The notes beneath the pieces were generated by a model. The model worked only from the letters and a program-made list of their open reading frames with translations. It had not been told where the DNA came from and made no database searches. From Brevibacillus formosus (GTDB taxonomy: Bacteria; Bacillota; Bacilli; Brevibacillales; Brevibacillaceae), in assembly GCF_003013405.1 (NCBI RefSeq), contig NZ_PXZL01000001.1, positions 607,250 to 671,249 of the forward strand: 64,000 bases of DNA, written 5' to 3'. The translations under genes and the position numbers were made by a program. This document shows positions 27,730 to 37,375 of the stretch, piece after piece (position 1 is the first letter of the stretch; each line of letters starts with the position of its first letter).

Positions 27730-29076
27730 ATGACAGAGAAGGTAGGCACGCGTGAAAAAGTAGCGATTGTTACGCTGGGCTGTGAAAAGAATCTCGTTGA
27801 TTCGGACATGATGGCCCATCTGATAGATGAAAAAGGCTATGAACTGGTTGATAACCCGGAAGAAGCAACTGTGGTCATCGTCAATACCTGCGGTTTCATC
27901 GATGCAGCCAAGGAAGAATCCGTAAATAAGATTCTGGAAATGGGTGAATTGAAGGAATCCGGCAAACTGAAATCGCTTGTGGTGGCAGGCTGTCTCACAC
28001 AACGTTACAAAGAGGATATCTTGAACGAGATTCCTGAGGTGGATGGCATTGTCGGAACAGGCGATTTTATGTCGATTACTGGTATTATCGAAGAATCACT
28101 AGAGGGCAAGAGACCGATTTTTGTAGGAAATCCCATTTTTACGTACGAAGATGTAGTGAAGCGGAAAGTAAAACAAGGCACGTACTCCGCATATATTAAA
28201 ATTGCCGAGGGCTGCGACAACGCCTGTACCTTCTGCTCGATTCCTTTGATGCGTGGAGGATTCCGCAGTCGTACAATCGAGTCCATCGTGGAAGAAGCTC
28301 GTCATTTGGCCGCACAAGGGGTCGTAGAAGTAAGTCTGATCGCACAAGATTCTACGAACTACGGAACGGATATTTACGATGGAAAGTTGATGCTTCCTGA
28401 ACTTTTAAACCGTCTGGCAGAAGTAGAGGGCATCGAGTGGATTCGTCTTCACTATGCATACCCTGGATTTTTCACGGATGAATTGATCCACACCTTTGCT
28501 ACCAATCCAAAAGTGTGTAAATACGTAGATATGCCTTTGCAGCACTCGGAAGACCATATTCTCAAAAGAATGCGTCGCCCTGGAAGACAGACGGACATTC
28601 GTGCGCTGGTAGCAAAAATTCGCGCGCAGGTTCCAGATGTTGCGCTGCGTACCTCTTTGATCGTAGGGTTCCCTGGGGAAACAGAGGAAGACTTCGAGCG
28701 TCTGAGCGAGTTTGTCAAAGATATCCGCTTTGATCGACTGGGTGTGTTTACTTACTCCAACGAGGATGACACTCCAGCTTCCCGTCTGCCTGATCATGTA
28801 GACGAAGAAGTTAAGGAAAAACGTGCGAACATGCTGATGGAAATTCAGCGTGAAGTAGCCGGAGATCGCAACGGACGCTTTGTTGGCCAGGTCTTGGATG
28901 TTTTGATTGAACGTTACGAAGGACGTAACGATATTTATGTAGGTCGAACACAGTATGACGCTCCGGAAATCGATGGTGAAGTATTCGTCACTGGTTTTAA
29001 AGGCGAACTGGGCTCCATCGTAAAAGTAAAAATAACACACTCCTATGAATACGATTTAGCCGGGGAGGTAGTCTAG
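27730..29076 (+). CDS. rimO: Ribosomal protein S12 methylthiotransferase RimO
   Basis: Radical-SAM methylthiotransferase that modifies an aspartate of ribosomal protein S12. It has the N-terminal UPF0004 cluster cysteines (LGCEKNLVDSD, VNTCGFID, VAGCLTQR), the radical-SAM motif CDNACTFCSIP and a C-terminal TRAM domain. The EEGxD-type context SLIAQDSTNYG and the paired ES of AAKEESVNKI separate RimO from MiaB, which is also present at 49.7k. TTGGAGGAAAA precedes ATG 27730. From memory B. subtilis lacks RimO and has rodZ followed directly by pgsA at this position. Confidence 0.92.
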   Translation: MTEKVGTREKVAIVTLGCEKNLVDSDMMAHLIDEKGYELVDNPEEATVVIVNTCGFIDAAKEESVNKILEMGELKESGKLKSLVVAGCLTQRYKEDILNEIPEVDGIVGTGDFMSITGIIEESLEGKRPIFVGNPIFTYEDVVKRKVKQGTYSAYIKIAEGCDNACTFCSIPLMRGGFRSRTIESIVEEARHLAAQGVVEVSLIAQDSTNYGTDIYDGKLMLPELLNRLAEVEGIEWIRLHYAYPGFFTDELIHTFATNPKVCKYVDMPLQHSEDHILKRMRRPGRQTDIRALVAKIRAQVPDVALRTSLIVGFPGETEEDFERLSEFVKDIRFDRLGVFTYSNEDDTPASRLPDHVDEEVKEKRANMLMEIQREVAGDRNGRFVGQVLDVLIERYEGRNDIYVGRTQYDAPEIDGEVFVTGFKGELGSIVKVKITHSYEYDLAGEVV

Positions 29077-29652
29077 GTGAATCTCGCCAACCGCATCACC
29101 CTCGCCAGGATCTTTCTGGTGCCGGTAGTTATGTTTTTTCTGCTGGTGCGTTACAACATCGGGACATTTTCGATTGGCAGCCTGACGATGACGTATAACG
29201 AGCTGATTGCGGCTTTGGTGTTTATCCTAGCAGCCAGTACGGACGGACTCGACGGTTATATTGCACGGAAAAAGAAAATCGTGACGAACTTGGGGAAGTT
29301 TCTGGACCCGCTTGCTGATAAGCTTTTGGTTTCTGCAGCACTCATTTCACTCGTTGAGATGCAGCGTTTGGAAGCGTGGATTGCGATTGTCATTATCAGC
29401 CGGGAGTTTGCGGTAACGGGTCTACGGCTAGTTGCTGCGGCAGAAGGACAGGTAATTGCTGCGAGTGCATTGGGTAAACTGAAAACATGGGTGCAGATCG
29501 TAGCGATTACGGCTGTCATGATTCGCAACTTCCCATTTGGGTTCTTCGGTATTCCGTTCGACGAAGTAGCTACTTGGGCGATGGTGATCATCACGATTTA
29601 CTCCGGGTACGACTACTTTGCGAAAAATCGTAACGTGATCCAATACTCGTAA
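29077..29652 (+). CDS. pgsA: CDP-diacylglycerol-glycerol-3-phosphate 3-phosphatidyltransferase
   Basis: It makes phosphatidylglycerol phosphate at the membrane. The CDP-alcohol phosphotransferase signature is complete (TDGLDGYIARKK then GKFLDPLADK). Four to five hydrophobic helices span the 191 residues. The GTG start follows the rimO stop with no gap, and GGGGAGG lies inside rimO, so the two are coupled. Confidence 0.95.
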   Translation: MNLANRITLARIFLVPVVMFFLLVRYNIGTFSIGSLTMTYNELIAALVFILAASTDGLDGYIARKKKIVTNLGKFLDPLADKLLVSAALISLVEMQRLEAWIAIVIISREFAVTGLRLVAAAEGQVIAASALGKLKTWVQIVAITAVMIRNFPFGFFGIPFDEVATWAMVIITIYSGYDYFAKNRNVIQYS

Positions 29653-29750
29653 TGCGGGTATTGGTCTCTTTTTTCACAAGACTCTTCTCTTGAGCGTTTG
29701 CAAGTGATAAACTGTTAGTTTAGAGGCTTTTCTACTCTCAAAGAGAATGG

Positions 29751-31004
29751 ATGAGGAAGATGAGAGCGGAGATTATCGCGGTAGGTACCGAGCTTTTGTT
29801 AGGCCAGATCGCTAACACCAACGCACAGTTTCTTTCTCAGAAGCTGGCGGAAATTGGAGTGGGAGTATACTTTCATACGGTTGTGGGAGACAACACGGAG
29901 CGATTGCTACAAGTGATTCGATTGGCATCAGGGCGATCTGATCTCGTCATTTTCACGGGTGGGCTAGGGCCGACTCAAGATGATTTGACGAAAGAGACCG
30001 TGGCGGGGCATGTAGGCATTGGATTGGAAACGAATTCAGAGGCCATGGAGAGAATTGAAAAATTCTTTTCGCAACGTGGGATTGTCATGACGGAGAACAA
30101 TCGTAAGCAGGCGCTGGTGCTTTCTGGCAGCCATGTATTCTCCAATGATTTCGGGATGGCGCCGGGGATGGCGATCCGTCATGACAGTAGTACGTTCGTG
30201 CTGTTGCCGGGACCACCAAGTGAGCTGTATCCAATGGTCGAGAATTACGTGATGCCTTACTTGACTGATTTGCTCCCCGATAAACAAGTGTTTCATTCTC
30301 ATGTCCTCCGGTTCTACGGAATAGGCGAATCCGCCTTGGAGGAAAAACTGCTCGATCTGATCGAAAAGCAGGACAATCCAACGATCGCGCCATACGCCAA
30401 AGAATTCGAAGTAACGCTGCGGATTACGGCAAGAGCTGCTACAGTCGAAGAAGGGGAAGCCCTAATCTTGCCTGTAGAAAAAGAAATTCTCAGCCGTGTT
30501 GGCCAGTATATGTACGGGATGGGGGAGAACTCGTCCCTGCATGATGTGCTGGTTTCTGAGCTGAAAAAGAGAAATGAGACGATTGCTTGTGCAGAAAGCT
30601 GCACAGGAGGATCAATTGCTTCGTTGATTACCTCTGTACCAGGAAGCTCGCAAGTGTTTCGCGGCGGGGTAGTCTGCTATACCAATGAAGTGAAGAATCA
30701 GCTGCTCGAAGTACCTGATTCCATTTTGCAAACAGATGGGGCAGTCAGTGAGAAAACAGCTCAATTGCTGGCTGAGCATGTTCGAGAAAAGCTGGGAGCT
30801 ACTTACGGGATTTCTGTTACGGGAGTGGCAGGACCCGATCCATCCGAGGGCAAGCCTGTTGGCCTTGTTTACGTAGGGATCGCGGCTGAAGGAATGCCCA
30901 CAGTTGTAAAAGAGCTGCGCCTTGCCGGAAGAAGGCACGCAATCGTTGGGCGTGCCGCTAAATACGCGTTGTTTTATGCGCTGCAAATGCAAAAAGAAAG
31001 GTGA
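29751..31004 (+). CDS. cinA: CinA-family competence/damage-inducible protein
   Basis: The N-terminal MoCF-like domain (AEIIAVGTELLLGQIANTNA, FTGGLGPTQDDLT) is joined to a C-terminal amidase domain (ACAESCTGGSIASLITSVPGSS, GVAGPDPSEGKPVGLVY) that in relatives hydrolyses NMN. The length is 417 residues. ATG 29751 has only a weak ribosome site; ATG 29760 is an alternative nine bases on. As in B. subtilis it lies upstream of recA, but here a helicase gene separates them. Confidence 0.93.
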   Translation: MRKMRAEIIAVGTELLLGQIANTNAQFLSQKLAEIGVGVYFHTVVGDNTERLLQVIRLASGRSDLVIFTGGLGPTQDDLTKETVAGHVGIGLETNSEAMERIEKFFSQRGIVMTENNRKQALVLSGSHVFSNDFGMAPGMAIRHDSSTFVLLPGPPSELYPMVENYVMPYLTDLLPDKQVFHSHVLRFYGIGESALEEKLLDLIEKQDNPTIAPYAKEFEVTLRITARAATVEEGEALILPVEKEILSRVGQYMYGMGENSSLHDVLVSELKKRNETIACAESCTGGSIASLITSVPGSSQVFRGGVVCYTNEVKNQLLEVPDSILQTDGAVSEKTAQLLAEHVREKLGATYGISVTGVAGPDPSEGKPVGLVYVGIAAEGMPTVVKELRLAGRRHAIVGRAAKYALFYALQMQKER

Positions 31005-31012
31005 TTTTTTTC

Positions 31013-32602
31013 ATGACGATTTTTTCCGATTTTCCTTTACATAAATCTATTCTGCAAGCGATTCACGATATGGGCTTCGAGGAGCCATCACCGATTCAGG
31101 CAGCTTGCATTCCAAAAGTTCTGGATGGCGGAGACCTGATTGGTCAAGCACAGACAGGTACTGGTAAGACTGCTGCGTTCGGGATTCCACTTGTAGAAAA
31201 GATTACGCCTGCCAATCGTGTACAAGCGATCGTGCTGACCCCTACTCGTGAGCTGGCTATTCAGGTTGCAGGAGAGCTCTTGCGCATCTCCAAATACAAC
31301 AAAGTTCGTACGCTGCCAATCTATGGCGGACAGTCGATCGGACATCAAATTCGTGCACTGCGCCAAGGTGTACAAATCGTTGTAGGTACTCCTGGACGTG
31401 TTATGGACCACTTGCGCCGCAAAACATTGAAGCTGGATCACGTACATACACTCGTTTTGGATGAAGCGGATGAAATGCTGGACATGGGCTTCATCGAAGA
31501 TATCGAGACGATCATCACACATATGCCAGAAGAGCGTCAAACCTTGCTGTTCTCGGCGACAATGCCGCCGGAGATCAAGCGTTTGGCTACCCGTTACATG
31601 AAACAGCCGCAAACGATCGCGGTGAGCCGTGAAGAAGTAACGGCGCCATTGATCGAACAGGTATACTACAAAGTGTTTGACCGCAACAAAGTAGAGAGCC
31701 TCTGCCGCATCTTGGACAGTGAGGATGTAGAGCTGGGTATCATTTTCTGCCGTACCAAACGCGGTGTAGATGAGTTGTCCGAAGTGCTGCAATCCCGCGG
31801 ATACCTTGCGGACGGCTTGCATGGCGACTTGTCACAGGCACAACGTGACAAGGTTATGAATGCGTTCCGTGAGGGCTCGATTGAATTCTTGATTGCGACA
31901 GATGTAGCAGCACGCGGTATCGACGTAGGAAACGTCTCTCACGTAATCAACTACGATATTCCACAAGACTCTGAGAGCTACGTACACCGTATTGGCCGTA
32001 CTGGTCGCGCAGGTCGCAAAGGAATTGCGATGACGTTGGTTACGCCTCGCGAAGTAAGACAGATGATGTTTATCCAAAAGCAGACAAAAGCACAAGTGCT
32101 CTCTCGCAATGTTCCTTCCCTGGAGGAAGTGGCTGAGCGCAAACAAGAGCAACTGCGTGAACAGTTGACTAGCCTTTTGGAAAGCGATGCAATTGCGGAT
32201 ATGTATCAAAAGGTAGCGGATGCTCTCGTAGGTCAATACCCGGCTGAAAAAGTAGCTGCTGCTGCATTGCACCTGGCATTCCATACAGAAGCAGGACAAG
32301 GGCAGGAAGTAGAAGCGTACAACTTCGGTGAGACGGGTGCAGCAAAAGGCATGGTTCGCTTCTTCCTGAACGTAGGCCGCAATGCGAACATGAAGCCACA
32401 GGATCTGGTACGAGAGATCTCTGAATCTGTTGGTATTCCAGGAAAATCAGTAGGTCGCATCGACATTTTCGAGAACTTCACGTTTGTTGAGGTTCCAGAA
32501 GAGGTAGCGGCATTCGTATATGAGTCACTCCGTCAAACACGCATCAACGGAAAACGAATCAATCTGGAGCCTGCAAAGCCTCGCGGAGCGAAGCGTTCCT
32601 AA
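31013..32602 (+). CDS. DEAD-box RNA helicase with DbpA-type RNA-binding domain
   Basis: The product is an ATP-dependent RNA helicase of 529 residues. Motifs in order are the Q motif, AQTGTGKTAA, PTRELAIQ, VLDEADEMLDMGF, LLFSATMPP and HRIGRTGRAGR. The last 80 residues match the DbpA RNA-binding domain (RFFLNVGRNANMKPQDLV to NFTFVEVPEEVAAF), which in B. subtilis DeaD/YxiN and E. coli DbpA recognises 23S rRNA hairpin 92. A ribosome-assembly role is likely. ATG 31013 has AAAGGTGA upstream. A strong terminator separates it from recA. Confidence 0.9.
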   Translation: MTIFSDFPLHKSILQAIHDMGFEEPSPIQAACIPKVLDGGDLIGQAQTGTGKTAAFGIPLVEKITPANRVQAIVLTPTRELAIQVAGELLRISKYNKVRTLPIYGGQSIGHQIRALRQGVQIVVGTPGRVMDHLRRKTLKLDHVHTLVLDEADEMLDMGFIEDIETIITHMPEERQTLLFSATMPPEIKRLATRYMKQPQTIAVSREEVTAPLIEQVYYKVFDRNKVESLCRILDSEDVELGIIFCRTKRGVDELSEVLQSRGYLADGLHGDLSQAQRDKVMNAFREGSIEFLIATDVAARGIDVGNVSHVINYDIPQDSESYVHRIGRTGRAGRKGIAMTLVTPREVRQMMFIQKQTKAQVLSRNVPSLEEVAERKQEQLREQLTSLLESDAIADMYQKVADALVGQYPAEKVAAAALHLAFHTEAGQGQEVEAYNFGETGAAKGMVRFFLNVGRNANMKPQDLVREISESVGIPGKSVGRIDIFENFTFVEVPEEVAAFVYESLRQTRINGKRINLEPAKPRGAKRS

Positions 32603-32615
32603 TTTGTTAGTACTG

Positions 32616-32662
32616 AAAAGCAGCCATTTCACTGGGAACAACCAGGAAATGGCTGCTTTTTT
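32616..32662 (+). terminator. Strong terminator between the helicase gene and recA
   Basis: GAAAAGCAGCCATTTC pairs with GAAATGGCTGCTTTT over about 15 bp, followed by T residues. Confidence 0.92.
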
Positions 32663-32668
32663 GCAATG

Positions 32669-32682
32669 CGAATATTTGTTCG
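32669..32682 (+). promoter_or_regulatory. LexA (SOS) box upstream of recA
   Basis: CGAATATTTGTTCG differs from the Gram-positive LexA consensus CGAACATATGTTCG at two positions and keeps the CGAA...TTCG ends. It lies 11 bases upstream of the recA -35. Confidence 0.75.
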
Positions 32683-32692
32683 CAAAAAATAC

Positions 32693-32722
32693 TTGGCAAA
32701 CACTTCTGTCTCGAGGTATGAT
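32693..32722 (+). promoter_or_regulatory. Sigma-A-like promoter for recA
   Basis: TTGGCA (32693-32698) and TATGAT (32717-32722) are separated by 18 bases, next to the LexA box. Confidence 0.65.
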
Positions 32723-32768
32723 GAAGACAAGCAAAACAGAAGCGAAAAATTGAAAGGGTGTGTACCAT

Positions 32769-33827
32769 TTGTCAGATCGTCGCGCAGCTTTGGAGAGTGC
32801 ATTGCGTCAAATAGAAAAGCAATTCGGTAAAGGTTCTATTATGAAGTTGGGGGAAGTTTCCAACGTTCAGATTTCTACTGTATCGAGTGGAGCGCTTGCT
32901 CTGGATATCGCACTTGGTGTGGGCGGATTCCCACGTGGACGGATTATTGAGATTTACGGACCAGAGTCTTCCGGTAAAACAACAGTAGCACTTCATGCGA
33001 TCGCAGAGGTGCAAAGACAAGGCGGACAGGCTGCGTTTATCGATGCTGAGCATGCCTTGGATCCGGTTTACGCTGCTAAGCTGGGTGTGAACATCGACGA
33101 ATTGCTGTTGTCCCAGCCAGACACTGGTGAGCAAGCGTTGGAGATCGCGGAAGCGCTGGTACGTTCTGGTGCGGTAGACATTATCGTAGTCGACTCCGTT
33201 GCGGCACTCGTGCCAAAAGCAGAGATCGAGGGCGAGATGGGAGATTCTCACGTAGGTTTGCAAGCACGCTTGATGTCCCAAGCACTCCGCAAGCTGTCCG
33301 GTGCCATCAACAAGTCCAAAACGATTGCGATCTTCATCAACCAGCTTCGCGAAAAAGTGGGAGTTATGTTCGGTAACCCGGAAACAACTCCAGGTGGACG
33401 CGCTTTGAAGTTCTACGCAAGTGTTCGTTTGGATGTTCGTAAAGCGGAATCTATCAAAATCGGCAACGACATTATGGGTAGCAAGACGAAGATCAAAGTT
33501 GTCAAAAATAAAGTGGCTCCACCATTTAAGGTTGCAGAAGTGGACATTATGTACGGCGAAGGTATTTCCAGAGAAGGTAGCATTCTCGACATCGGTTCTG
33601 AAATTGATGTCGTTCAAAAGAGTGGTGCTTGGTATTCCTTCAACGAAGAACGTCTCGGCCAAGGTAGAGAAAATTCGAAAGTCTTCCTGAAGGAAAATCC
33701 GCACATTGCATCTCAGATTGAAACAAAAGTGCGCGAATACTTCAGTCTGAACCCTGGCTCTGTTCCAGAAACTGAGCCGGTAAATGACCCAGAGCAAGAT
33801 GAAGAGCCTACATTTGATCTGGATTAA
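32769..33827 (+). CDS. recA: Recombinase RecA
   Basis: RecA drives homologous DNA strand exchange and triggers LexA self-cleavage. Walker A is GPESSGKTT, Walker B is [10 protein letters not shown] and the DNA-binding loops are present. The C-terminal tail is acidic ([17 protein letters not shown]). TTG at 32769 gives [20 protein letters not shown], aligning with the B. subtilis start, and AAAGGGTG lies about 9 bases upstream. The product is 352 residues. A LexA box and promoter precede it and a terminator follows. Confidence 0.98.
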   Translation: MSDRRAALESALRQIEKQFGKGSIMKLGEVSNVQISTVSSGALALDIALGVGGFPRGRIIEIYGPESSGKTTVALHAIAEVQRQGGQAAFIDAEHALDPVYAAKLGVNIDELLLSQPDTGEQALEIAEALVRSGAVDIIVVDSVAALVPKAEIEGEMGDSHVGLQARLMSQALRKLSGAINKSKTIAIFINQLREKVGVMFGNPETTPGGRALKFYASVRLDVRKAESIKIGNDIMGSKTKIKVVKNKVAPPFKVAEVDIMYGEGISREGSILDIGSEIDVVQKSGAWYSFNEERLGQGRENSKVFLKENPHIASQIETKVREYFSLNPGSVPETEPVNDPEQDEEPTFDLD

Positions 33828-33842
33828 TGAAGAGTAGAAGAG

Positions 33843-33872
33843 CAGCCTGTCGATGAGACAGGCTGTTATTTT
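33843..33872 (+). terminator. Terminator after recA
   Basis: CAGCCTGTC and GACAGGCTG pair perfectly around the loop GATGA, followed by TTATTTT. Confidence 0.85.
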
Positions 33873-33896
33873 AGCTTTGCGAAGGAGTGAATCATC

Positions 33897-34538
33897 ATGA
33901 AGAGCGGCCTGATTACTGCCGTTCATCGAGATATCAAACAAAAGCAACGCTACCATATCGATGTAGAAGGCGAGTATGCCATTACCGTACATGAAGACAT
34001 ACTGGTAAAGTACAACCTATTTAAGGGAACAGAATTAGATGAAGCTTTTTGCCGAGAAGTCCTGATAGCAGAAGAAAAGCATAAAGCGTATTTAGGTGCT
34101 TTGCGATACCTTGGCATACGCCCACGTACAAGCTGTCAGCTGCATTCTTATTTGGTAGAGAAGGGATTTTCTACGCAGATTGCCGAAGAGATATGCCAGC
34201 GTTGCAAGGATCACGGCTACATCGATGATGAAGCATTTGCGAAGCAATGGGTAGACGAGCGATTGCGTTTGAAGCCGCGGAGCCCGTATATGCTGCGTAT
34301 GGAGCTTACTCAGCGTGGAGTGGACAGAGCGATTGTAGAGGATGCAGTACGTGGCGTGTCTAGGCAGGCTGAACTCGATGCTGCCCGCGCATTGATAGAG
34401 AAGAAGGCGCGACGCATAGAGGGGGCACCGAACCCCGATGAAGAACGCAAGCTGCTGTCCATGCTGATGCGCAAGGGATTCTCTCATGCGATCATTCAAC
34501 AAATGCGTGAAGAATTGCGTCATAGAAGCGATAGTTAG
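33897..34538 (+). CDS. recX: Regulatory protein RecX
   Basis: RecX modulates RecA filaments by direct binding. The 213-residue product shows the repeated three-helix RecX pattern (LRYLGIRPRTSCQLHSYL, IDDEAFAKQWVDERL, LSMLMRKGFSHAII). GAAGGAGTG precedes ATG 33897. It lies just after recA as in many Bacillota and may be partly expressed by read-through of the recA terminator. Confidence 0.92.
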   Translation: MKSGLITAVHRDIKQKQRYHIDVEGEYAITVHEDILVKYNLFKGTELDEAFCREVLIAEEKHKAYLGALRYLGIRPRTSCQLHSYLVEKGFSTQIAEEICQRCKDHGYIDDEAFAKQWVDERLRLKPRSPYMLRMELTQRGVDRAIVEDAVRGVSRQAELDAARALIEKKARRIEGAPNPDEERKLLSMLMRKGFSHAIIQQMREELRHRSDS

Positions 34539-34560
34539 GGCCAACTCTATTTGCATGATC

Positions 34561-34717
34561 TTGACAATTCTTGTTCACAAATAATAAAATAGGTTTGTAT
34601 TTACTTGGTGTATCATAACTTTTTGTGATTTGCTCACTCGTTGCCTATGAAACAACTGAACAACCGTGCGAAAGCAGTACGGATTCAGCGGACCGAGTAA
34701 AATCGGTCTTGTTTTTT
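34561..34717 (+). ncRNA. Candidate small RNA or attenuated leader between recX and rny
   Basis: A perfect TTGACA (34561-34566) is 18 bases from TAAAAT (34585-34590). About 100 bases later GACCGA/TCGGTC (34691-34708) forms a short stem followed by TTGTTTTTT. Between them lies a hairpin with a GAAA loop (CCGTGC-GAAA-GC...ACGG, 34664-34682). A transcript of about 120 bases with no credible reading frame would result. I match it to no known riboswitch. Confidence 0.45.
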
Positions 34718-34811
34718 AGCCGAATGTTCAAATGTGAGAGCACTCCATGAAAAACAAATGCTTGGAAAGCGGGGAGATGTCTTACAATAAGGAGGTGAAA
34801 CGAAAAAGCCT

Positions 34812-36353
34812 ATGGATCCTATAATTACTGTTGTCATTGTGCTCGTTGCCCTGCTGATCGGCTTGGGTGCTGGCTACTTCACTCGTAAATCGATTGCGGA
34901 AGCGAAGATCTCCAGTGCAGAAGAAGCTGCACGACAGATCGTGGAGGAAGCCAAACGGGACGCCGAGGCCGTTAAGAAAGAAAAGGTGCTGGAGGCAAAG
35001 GATGAAGTGTTCAAGCTTCGATCCGAAGCGGAAACTGAATTGCGTGAGAGACGCAATGAGATCCAGCGTCAGGAACGACGAATTCTACAAAAAGAAGAAT
35101 CGTTGGACCGCAAGATGGAGCAGTTGGAGCGCAAAGAAGAAGAATTATCCGAGCGTGACCGTGCCATCGCAGAACTGCAAAGCAAGGTAGAGCACTTATA
35201 TAAAGAACAAGTATCAGAGCTAGAACGAATCTCCGGCTTGACGCAGGATGAGGCGAAGACGATCATTCTCACAGATGTGGAGAATACCGTCCGTCACGAA
35301 ATGGCTGTGATGATCAAGGAGATTGAGACTCAAGCCAAGGAAGAAGCGGACAAGCGTGCTCGTGAGATCATTACGACCTCCATTCAACGTTGTGCAGCAG
35401 ACCACGTAGCAGAAACAACCGTTTCCGTGGTTACGCTGCCAAATGATGAGATGAAGGGACGTATTATCGGACGCGAAGGACGTAACATTCGTGCCCTGGA
35501 GACGTTGACTGGTATCGATCTGATTATTGACGATACTCCAGAAGCAGTCATCCTGTCTGGCTTCGACCCGATTCGTCGGGAAATTGCCAAGACAGCGTTG
35601 GATAAACTGGTCGCAGACGGTCGCATTCACCCAGCTCGCATCGAGGAAATGGTGGAAAAAGCGCGTCGCGAAGTAGACGAGCGAATCCGTGAATACGGTG
35701 AGCAAGCAACGTTTGAAACAGGCGTTCACGGCTTGCATCCGGATCTGATCAAGATTCTCGGACGCTTGCGTTATCGTACAAGCTACGGTCAAAACGTACT
35801 GAAGCACTCTATGGAAGTGGCACATCTCGCCGGATTAATGGCGGCAGAACTGAAAGAAGATGTGAAGCTGGCCAAACGTGCAGGTTTGCTGCATGATATC
35901 GGAAAAGCGATTGACCATGAAGTAGAAGGTTCACACGTTGAAATCGGTGTTGAACTGGCTAAGAAGTACAATGAGCATCACGTAGTAGTGAACAGTATTG
36001 CGTCTCATCACGGTGATACCGAACCAACTTCCGTCATTGCTATGCTCGTGGGAGCTGCTGACGCTTTGTCTGCCGCACGCCCAGGTGCACGCCGTGAGAC
36101 ATTGGAAACATATATCAGACGTTTGGAGAAACTGGAAGAAATCTCTGAGTCGTTCGATGGCGTAGAAAAGTCTTATGCGATTCAAGCAGGACGCGAAATT
36201 CGCGTGATGGTTCAACCTGATAAGATTGACGATGCGGAAGCTACCCGTCTGGCACGGGATATCACGAAACGAATTGAAAATGAACTTGACTACCCTGGTC
36301 ATATTAAAGTAACGGTTATCCGTGAAACACGGGCAGTTGAGTATGCAAAGTAA
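34812..36353 (+). CDS. rny: Ribonuclease Y
   Basis: This membrane-anchored endoribonuclease starts mRNA decay. An N-terminal transmembrane helix ([19 protein letters not shown]) is followed by a long coiled coil (residues about 30-200, rich in Glu/Lys/Arg), a KH domain ([19 protein letters not shown]) and an HD phosphohydrolase domain with the HD pair in [21 protein letters not shown] lies about 13 bases before the ATG, slightly far. The length is 513 residues, normal for RNase Y. Confidence 0.97.
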   Translation: MDPIITVVIVLVALLIGLGAGYFTRKSIAEAKISSAEEAARQIVEEAKRDAEAVKKEKVLEAKDEVFKLRSEAETELRERRNEIQRQERRILQKEESLDRKMEQLERKEEELSERDRAIAELQSKVEHLYKEQVSELERISGLTQDEAKTIILTDVENTVRHEMAVMIKEIETQAKEEADKRAREIITTSIQRCAADHVAETTVSVVTLPNDEMKGRIIGREGRNIRALETLTGIDLIIDDTPEAVILSGFDPIRREIAKTALDKLVADGRIHPARIEEMVEKARREVDERIREYGEQATFETGVHGLHPDLIKILGRLRYRTSYGQNVLKHSMEVAHLAGLMAAELKEDVKLAKRAGLLHDIGKAIDHEVEGSHVEIGVELAKKYNEHHVVVNSIASHHGDTEPTSVIAMLVGAADALSAARPGARRETLETYIRRLEKLEEISESFDGVEKSYAIQAGREIRVMVQPDKIDDAEATRLARDITKRIENELDYPGHIKVTVIRETRAVEYAK

Positions 36354-36382
36354 AGTGGCTGCGTGCCACTTTACTTTTTTTG
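36347..36382 (+). terminator. Terminator overlapping the rny stop codon
   Basis: AAAGTAAAGTGGC and GCCACTTTACTTT form a perfect 13-bp stem with loop TGCGT, followed by T residues. The TAA stop is inside the first arm. Confidence 0.92.
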
Positions 36383-36462
36383 TCGCACATCAATTGCTTG
36401 CGGAAGTCAAGTTTTCTAATGAGCAGAGGAATTGTGTATACTAGCAATGAGGTGATTTGGTA

Positions 36463-37257
36463 ATGAAGTTGTTATTCATTGGAGATATTATGGGCTCGCC
36501 TGGCAGAGAGATCGTGAAAACATATCTGCCGTTACTAAAACGAAAATACAACCCTACCTTTATCGTAGCGAATGGAGAGAATGCTGCGCATGGTCGCGGG
36601 ATCACAGAGAAAATTACCAAGGAGCTTTTCGAATGGGGTGTTCACGCGATTACGCTCGGGAATCATACGTGGGACCAAAGAGAAATTTTCGATTTTATTG
36701 ATGATGAGCCGCGGATGATTAGACCCGCGAACTTCCCAGAAGGAGCTCCTGGAAAAGGGATTACATATATCAAGCAACCTGAAGGGGAACTAGCCGTTAT
36801 TAATTTGATGGGGCGTACGTTCTTGCCACCGCTTGACTGTCCGTTCCAAATGGCTGACAAGCTAGTAGAGCAAGCACGGAAGCGTACGAAGCTCATTTTT
36901 GTAGACTTTCATGCCGAAGCCACATCGGAGAAGCAAGCAATGTCGTGGTACCTCGATGGAAAGGTAACAGCGGTCGTGGGGACACATACCCATGTGCAAA
37001 CCGCTGATGAACGTATTTTGCCTCAAGGAACCGGATTTTTGTGTGATGTAGGAATGTGTGGCCCAAGTAACGGCATTTTGGGGATGGAACGCGAAGCTGT
37101 TATTAAGAAATTTTTGACGCAGCTCCCTGTTCGTTTTGAGGTAGCGCCAGATCCAGCACAGTTGAATGCGGTGCTGATTACGCTAGATAAAACGACTGGG
37201 CATGCGAAAAAAATGGAACGAATCAGAATTGACTCTGACCATCCGTTTATGGAATAA
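36463..37257 (+). CDS. ymdB: YmdB-type metallophosphoesterase
   Basis: Calcineurin-like phosphoesterase that in B. subtilis has cyclic-nucleotide phosphodiesterase activity and affects biofilm and motility decisions. Metal ligands are visible in FIGDIMGSPG, VANGENAAHGRG, ITLGNHTWDQ and VVGTHTHVQTAD. ATG at 36463 lies behind GAGGTGAT, giving 264 residues, equal to B. subtilis YmdB. The rny-ymdB-spoVS order is conserved. Confidence 0.95.
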   Translation: MKLLFIGDIMGSPGREIVKTYLPLLKRKYNPTFIVANGENAAHGRGITEKITKELFEWGVHAITLGNHTWDQREIFDFIDDEPRMIRPANFPEGAPGKGITYIKQPEGELAVINLMGRTFLPPLDCPFQMADKLVEQARKRTKLIFVDFHAEATSEKQAMSWYLDGKVTAVVGTHTHVQTADERILPQGTGFLCDVGMCGPSNGILGMEREAVIKKFLTQLPVRFEVAPDPAQLNAVLITLDKTTGHAKKMERIRIDSDHPFME

Positions 37258-37301
37258 TGGGAATAAGATTAGAATTTTTTGAATCTTTCAAGCGAGTTAG
37301 C

Positions 37302-37328
37302 AGGAATTTTTAGGGGTTATGCGAATAT
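37302..37328 (+). promoter_or_regulatory. Sigma-H promoter for spoVS
   Basis: AGGAATTTT (37302-37310) and GCGAATAT (37321-37328) match the sigma-H consensus RnAGGAwWW-N11/12-RnnGAATWW apart from one purine position. B. subtilis spoVS is sigma-H dependent. Confidence 0.7.
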
Positions 37329-37375
37329 CATTCTAATGATGACAGGATTCCTATCAGACGGGAGGTTCAAAAAGG

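Noticed and set aside
29751..29760. ATG 29760 as the cinA start
   Set aside because: The GAGGAA before it is almost adjacent, giving poor spacing, so I kept ATG 29751 although its ribosome site is also weak.
32772..33992. A 406-codon minus-strand frame opposite recA
   Set aside because: It is antisense to recA, with no start signal and no recognisable domain.
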